A stretch of 64,000 nucleotides of DNA, taken from NCBI GenBank assembly GCA_004123355.1, contig SCHM01000003.1:2871058-2935057 (forward strand), written 5' to 3'. Source of the stretch: Amphirosellinia nigrospora (taxonomy: Eukaryota; Ascomycota; Sordariomycetes; Xylariales; Xylariaceae). Below, one piece after another: positions 60,627 through 64,000 of this stretch. The first letter of the stretch is position 1. Every line of letters starts with the position of its first letter. The position numbers were made by a program, and so were the translations under genes. The notes below the pieces were generated by a model, which was not told where the DNA came from, did not search any database, and was given only the letters and a program-made list of their open reading frames with translations.

Positions 60627-61828
60627 CGCTTAAGGGGAGTATGACAGTATTCGATATGAAGAAATCATGGCTCGGGACCTTGATTTGATTGCATTGCTGG
60701 AGGTGCTAATGTTCATGAGCAAAAAGGACGGTGTCTTATAGCTCTAGTGTAATGTATAATAGCTTTTCTGTACGAACTAAGCCTACGAAGCAGTATGATA
60801 TGTTCACGAGCTGGTAGATAAATAGCTATGATTTCTATTCCCTAACCATACATACGTATGATACATCTTCTATCGTCTGTGAAAAGAGTGAGCGTGCATA
60901 CCTATCCGTGCGGACCCCTGTTGGGCAGAGTGGTGCTCAATGTCTTCCAGCTCGTGCTGTTCAAAACTCTAACACTCGGTTCCATACATTGTACTTTGGT
61001 GTCGTAGCAAAAGGGTGGTTATATCCTAATACGAAACGTTAATTTTTCTTTCTTTTTTAAATATAACATTGTCATGATATCGTTATAATCCCGAACAGAA
61101 CATCCAACCCAACAGCATATGGACCGAAAAGGTTAAAACCTGAAGTGATTCGATCTAAACAATGTTATGTTGACCATTTTAAACTAGTTCTGCAATGGCT
61201 ATATCACGCTAGAACTAGCATGTTAAAAAACTGGCTTCCCCCGCCCCCCGTACCTAGGTAGGCTAGTTAGATGTTACTACCTGTGATAGAACATCGAGGG
61301 ATTCAAACACGCACATTCTGGCGCTAGTAAAAGATCCTCAATATCTACTAGTTTTCATAATTATGCAAGTGCAATACTTTCAAACTAAGGATGCTGCCTT
61401 AGAAAGGAATGAAATGCGCCAAACTGGGAATAGTAGCTCCCGCTGTTAGTTGACCAACTGCTTATATGTATTGCGAATCGCAAATGTCAAAACGTAGTCA
61501 TAGGGCCTTGTGCATATTGTATACTCAGCCGGCAAAGGTATGGATGGCATTTGCTGAAGATCTTTTTTTAAAGTAGGAAATTCGCTTCCAAGTGGGAGGG
61601 AACCCTCTCGATCAACCGTTTTGTGTAGTGGTACATATATTGACGACACTATCCCTGGCAGACCGGGTAATCCATCATGTCTTGTAAAGCCCCTTGCAAA
61701 ACGCCGTAGAAGGAAACAAGAAGCACTTAGAAAGAAAACCAGCCCATGTCTTGCCCTTTAAAAACCCTATTATTCGCCGCCTGCTCCCTAGCGCCCATTG
61801 TAGAGCTCATCATTAAGACTTCGTTATA
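60627..61828. other. Convergent 3' region between the 58.7 kb gene and RSC8
   Basis: 1.2 kb, AT-rich. A 67-codon - strand frame at 61446-61649 has no support. No repeat or RNA gene seen. Confidence 0.5.
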
Positions 61829-64000
61829 CTAAGCTTCGTAGCTCTTAATGTTTCCCTCACTGCTTAGGGGCTGAACGTTACCCACTCCTGGAGTAGACGT
61901 GAATGCCAAGCCACTGTTATTGATTTCAGCAGCTCTAAAATCACCTCCAGACCTCAAGCTCTCTTGCGTCTCACGGATCCGTCTCTTGAACGCTAGGCGG
62001 TCCAAGAATAGTTGCTGCCTGCCTCGCTCAAGCTCACGCCGCTCCGCTTGAAGGATGCCCTCCATTTCGTCGAAGTATTTGAGCTTCAATTCCATCTTTT
62101 GGAGGGTAACATTGACAGCAGCAGATAGAAGGCGGGTCATTTCCCGTTCTTCATGTGACGCTAAGCCACCAGCCCTAGCACCCACGGCCGCTAGGGGTAT
62201 GCTGGCAATCGCGTTGGTAGTTGTCGTAGTGGTGGTCGTAGTAGTCGTTGTTGTTTCTTGACGAATATCAATTTCCATTGAGTCGCTTTCTTTTTCCTTG
62301 CCTTTTCCATTAACCTTGTCTGCGTCACCACCCTCGATTCGTTTACGAAGCCCCTTTTGAAGTTCCTCGACAGATTTCCTCGCGGCCGCTGCAGTCGTTT
62401 TTGGATCTGCAAGACTGGCCAAGAAACCAATGACAGACATGACGGGGTTGTCAGCTTGGCTGAATGGGAGGAAGCCACCGTGGTTCCCTAGCATGGCTAA
62501 GCCTGTGGGAGCTTGGACGGGAGCTTCTGTTTCAAGATATTTGTCTTCAATATCTAATTGAAGGAATTGCAACACGCATTCCTCCCTAGTCCGGGTTCCG
62601 ACGTGATCAGCGATTTCGGACCAATCATCGTCATATTTCTCTAATCCCTCGAGAAGTCTTAAAATTTCCGAATCATCCCATGGAGAATCGCGGTCAAGAA
62701 CAGCCGAGTAAGCCTTGTTTTCCGTGCGGACAAATTGTGTGTTCGCCTGGTTACTAGGTATACGCCCCTCCAAGTAGCATGTCGGACAAACGTCATGCTT
62801 GGTTTTGTCCGTAGGCTTAGCTTCAGGGAGGTGATAGTAGACACGAGTGCAGTCAATCCCACAATTCTGGCAGAACACCTTGGCGATAGGTCCCTTTAGG
62901 CTCTCATCTGTACCGGCAGCGCTCGAGGTACCGTTGGGAACGGATTCACCGTTGGATTTGCTGTCTGTCTTGCTGAGTTTTGTTCCTTTCGCACTGGCTT
63001 CGTAGATGTTACGGCCAATCTCAAGATTCCGGTCGCCAGCAGCCGTAACCGCGGCATGGGCCTTTTGATCTGTGTCCGGGTTCTTTTGGCCTTCAGACAA
63101 AATGGGATCGGACGTAGGTTGCCAAGGTTGAAGTCCCCGAGGTGTATCGCAGATTACTTTGAAATGGCCGGTGAATGGGGGCCCAACTTGCGAAGGCCGC
63201 TGATCCGCATCGACCTACATGATGTGAGTACGTGGCTGAAGACATATATGGCAGTAGATAGTACCTGGTAATTAATCAAACCCCATTGCTCCAGAAAGGC
63301 ATGCACACGCATTATAGCGCATACATCGCCAGCTAGATTGCGACGGCATGCCGTGACTGTTAGATATTCAACGGGGTTTAATCGATACGTGTTGATCATG
63401 AAGTCTCGGTAATCCTTATAAACGTGTGGTGTCTTGCTTCGATTCCGGTTGTTGAAGAATTCAGGCAGTGCCTTGCGCTCGATATTATTGGTGTCGTTCA
63501 TATCAAACCATGTACTGTAACTTGGCAGGACAATGGCGTGGGTTTGAGAGATGAGGTGTTCGCGGGCAGCATTTTCGATGCTTTCTTTGGACTTGGCGTC
63601 GGGCGCGACACCCTCGACGACCGATACGCCATTCGCCCCATCAGTCCCTGGTTGCTCTCCATCCTTGGGCACGGCAGGCGCCTCGCCCATCTCCTCGTCT
63701 TCCTTAGCTAGGGTGGATTCAGCGGGCGGTGCAGGAGGGGCATCGAGGGGGTTATCTGAGGTACCCGTAGGTGCAGGAGTAGAGCTGTCTTGCTTAATGA
63801 CGGGCTCAGTCGATGGAACCTCGGACATCTGGATGTCTAAGCGGCGCATAAGTCTCTATCTACTCCGTGCAGGTCGCAGCAACACCAAAGACGCGTGATA
63901 CTTACCATCAGCCTGTGCAGGCGCACCAGTGGCATCGGATTGCAGACCCGGCTGCGCTAGGATCGGGTTGCTATCTGGGAAGCTCCGTGTGCAGGAGAGT
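61829..64000 (-). CDS. RSC8: SWI/SNF-RSC complex subunit Swi3/Rsc8, 5' end outside the window
   Basis: Swi3/Rsc8 (SMARCC) is a core scaffold of the SWI/SNF and RSC chromatin remodellers. Exons are 64000-63906 (partial), 63836-63265 and 63214-61829, with introns of 69 and 50 nt. Order: disordered Pro/Glu N terminus; SWIRM domain ([20 protein letters not shown] to [14 protein letters not shown]); a ZZ-like zinc finger (FCQNCGIDC, then CPTC); a SANT domain ([20 protein letters not shown], then [19 protein letters not shown]); a 13-residue threonine tract; and a C-terminal coiled coil rich in Glu/Arg ([15 protein letters not shown]). No indels are needed. One gene often serves both complexes in filamentous fungi, so Rsc8 and Swi3 cannot be told apart here. 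Confidence 0.93.
62216..62254 (-). repeat. RSC8: Threonine microsatellite inside RSC8
   Basis: Thirteen successive ACN codons with mixed third bases encode Thr13 between the SANT domain and the coiled coil. Third-base mixing suggests an old tract kept at the protein level rather than a fresh slippage expansion. Confidence 0.9.

Noticed and set aside
61309-61330. GATTCAAAC, resembling a tRNA B box on the - strand
   Set aside because: The flanking bases cannot pair as a T arm and no A box or acceptor stem is found.

Overview
This window looks like nuclear DNA of a filamentous ascomycete (Pezizomycotina). Three things point there. Most introns are 46-80 nt with GTRNGT-type donors and CTAAC/CTGAC branch sites. 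The gene set is typical: a Zn(II)2Cys6 regulator, a LaeA/UMTA-like methyltransferase, OLE1 with a fused cytochrome b5, Rrn5 and IRC3. The intergenic DNA is long and full of TAGGTA/CCTAGG-type motifs. A sordariomycete is my best guess from protein flavour; this is inference only.

Layout: 5' part of RRP8 (-, 1-646); a 2.8 kb gap; Zn2Cys6 regulator (+, 3.5-6.8 kb); proteasome alpha5/PUP2 (-, 7.2-8.2); gamma-tubulin complex GCP2 (+, 8.7-11.6); AIM41/YqeY-like mitochondrial protein (-, 12.3-12.8); an unidentified multi-exon gene (-, 13.5-14.4); an 11-exon methyltransferase (-, 14.9-16.7); a 7 kb gene-poor stretch; type II PI 4-kinase LSB6 (-, 23.7-26.1); an SR-rich ORF (+, 27.7-28.3); a secretory/GPI-like protein (-, 28.8-29.3); a HLTF/Rad5-like SNF2-RING protein (+, 32.1-35.6); OLE1 delta-9 desaturase (-, 36.7-38.3); an atypical protein kinase (-, 41.3-44.2); mitochondrial Lon PIM1 (-, 48.5-51.9); Pol I factor RRN5 (-, 53.7-55.5); mitochondrial helicase IRC3 (+, 56.1-58.1); a conserved-looking unknown protein (+, 58.7-60.6); and SWI3/RSC8 (-, 61.8 to the window edge). 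There is no operon or evident gene cluster. These are mostly housekeeping genes with separate promoters: chromatin and repair (HLTF, RSC8), rRNA synthesis (RRN5, RRP8), mitochondria (PIM1, IRC3, AIM41), lipids (OLE1, LSB6), and the cytoskeleton and proteasome.

The strongest signal is that 12 of the recognisable genes are broken by single-base frameshifts. I count about 37: roughly 27 look like one missing base and 10 like one extra base. Many lie in short homopolymers (C5, C6, A4-A6, G6, T3). When each is allowed for, every complete gene model closes to a whole number of codons. Essential genes are hit (GCP2, OLE1, RRN5), so uncorrected sequencing or assembly indels are far likelier than pseudogenes. 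Automatic gene calls here will be truncated or split.

Other points: a GC-AG intron in PUP2 and a possible second one in the 58.7 kb gene, several micro-exons (8, 13 and 14 nt), a catalytically atypical kinase, and a long methyltransferase intron that contains an alternative in-frame segment. I found no CRISPR array, rRNA, tRNA or intact transposon. No new multi-gene system is supported.
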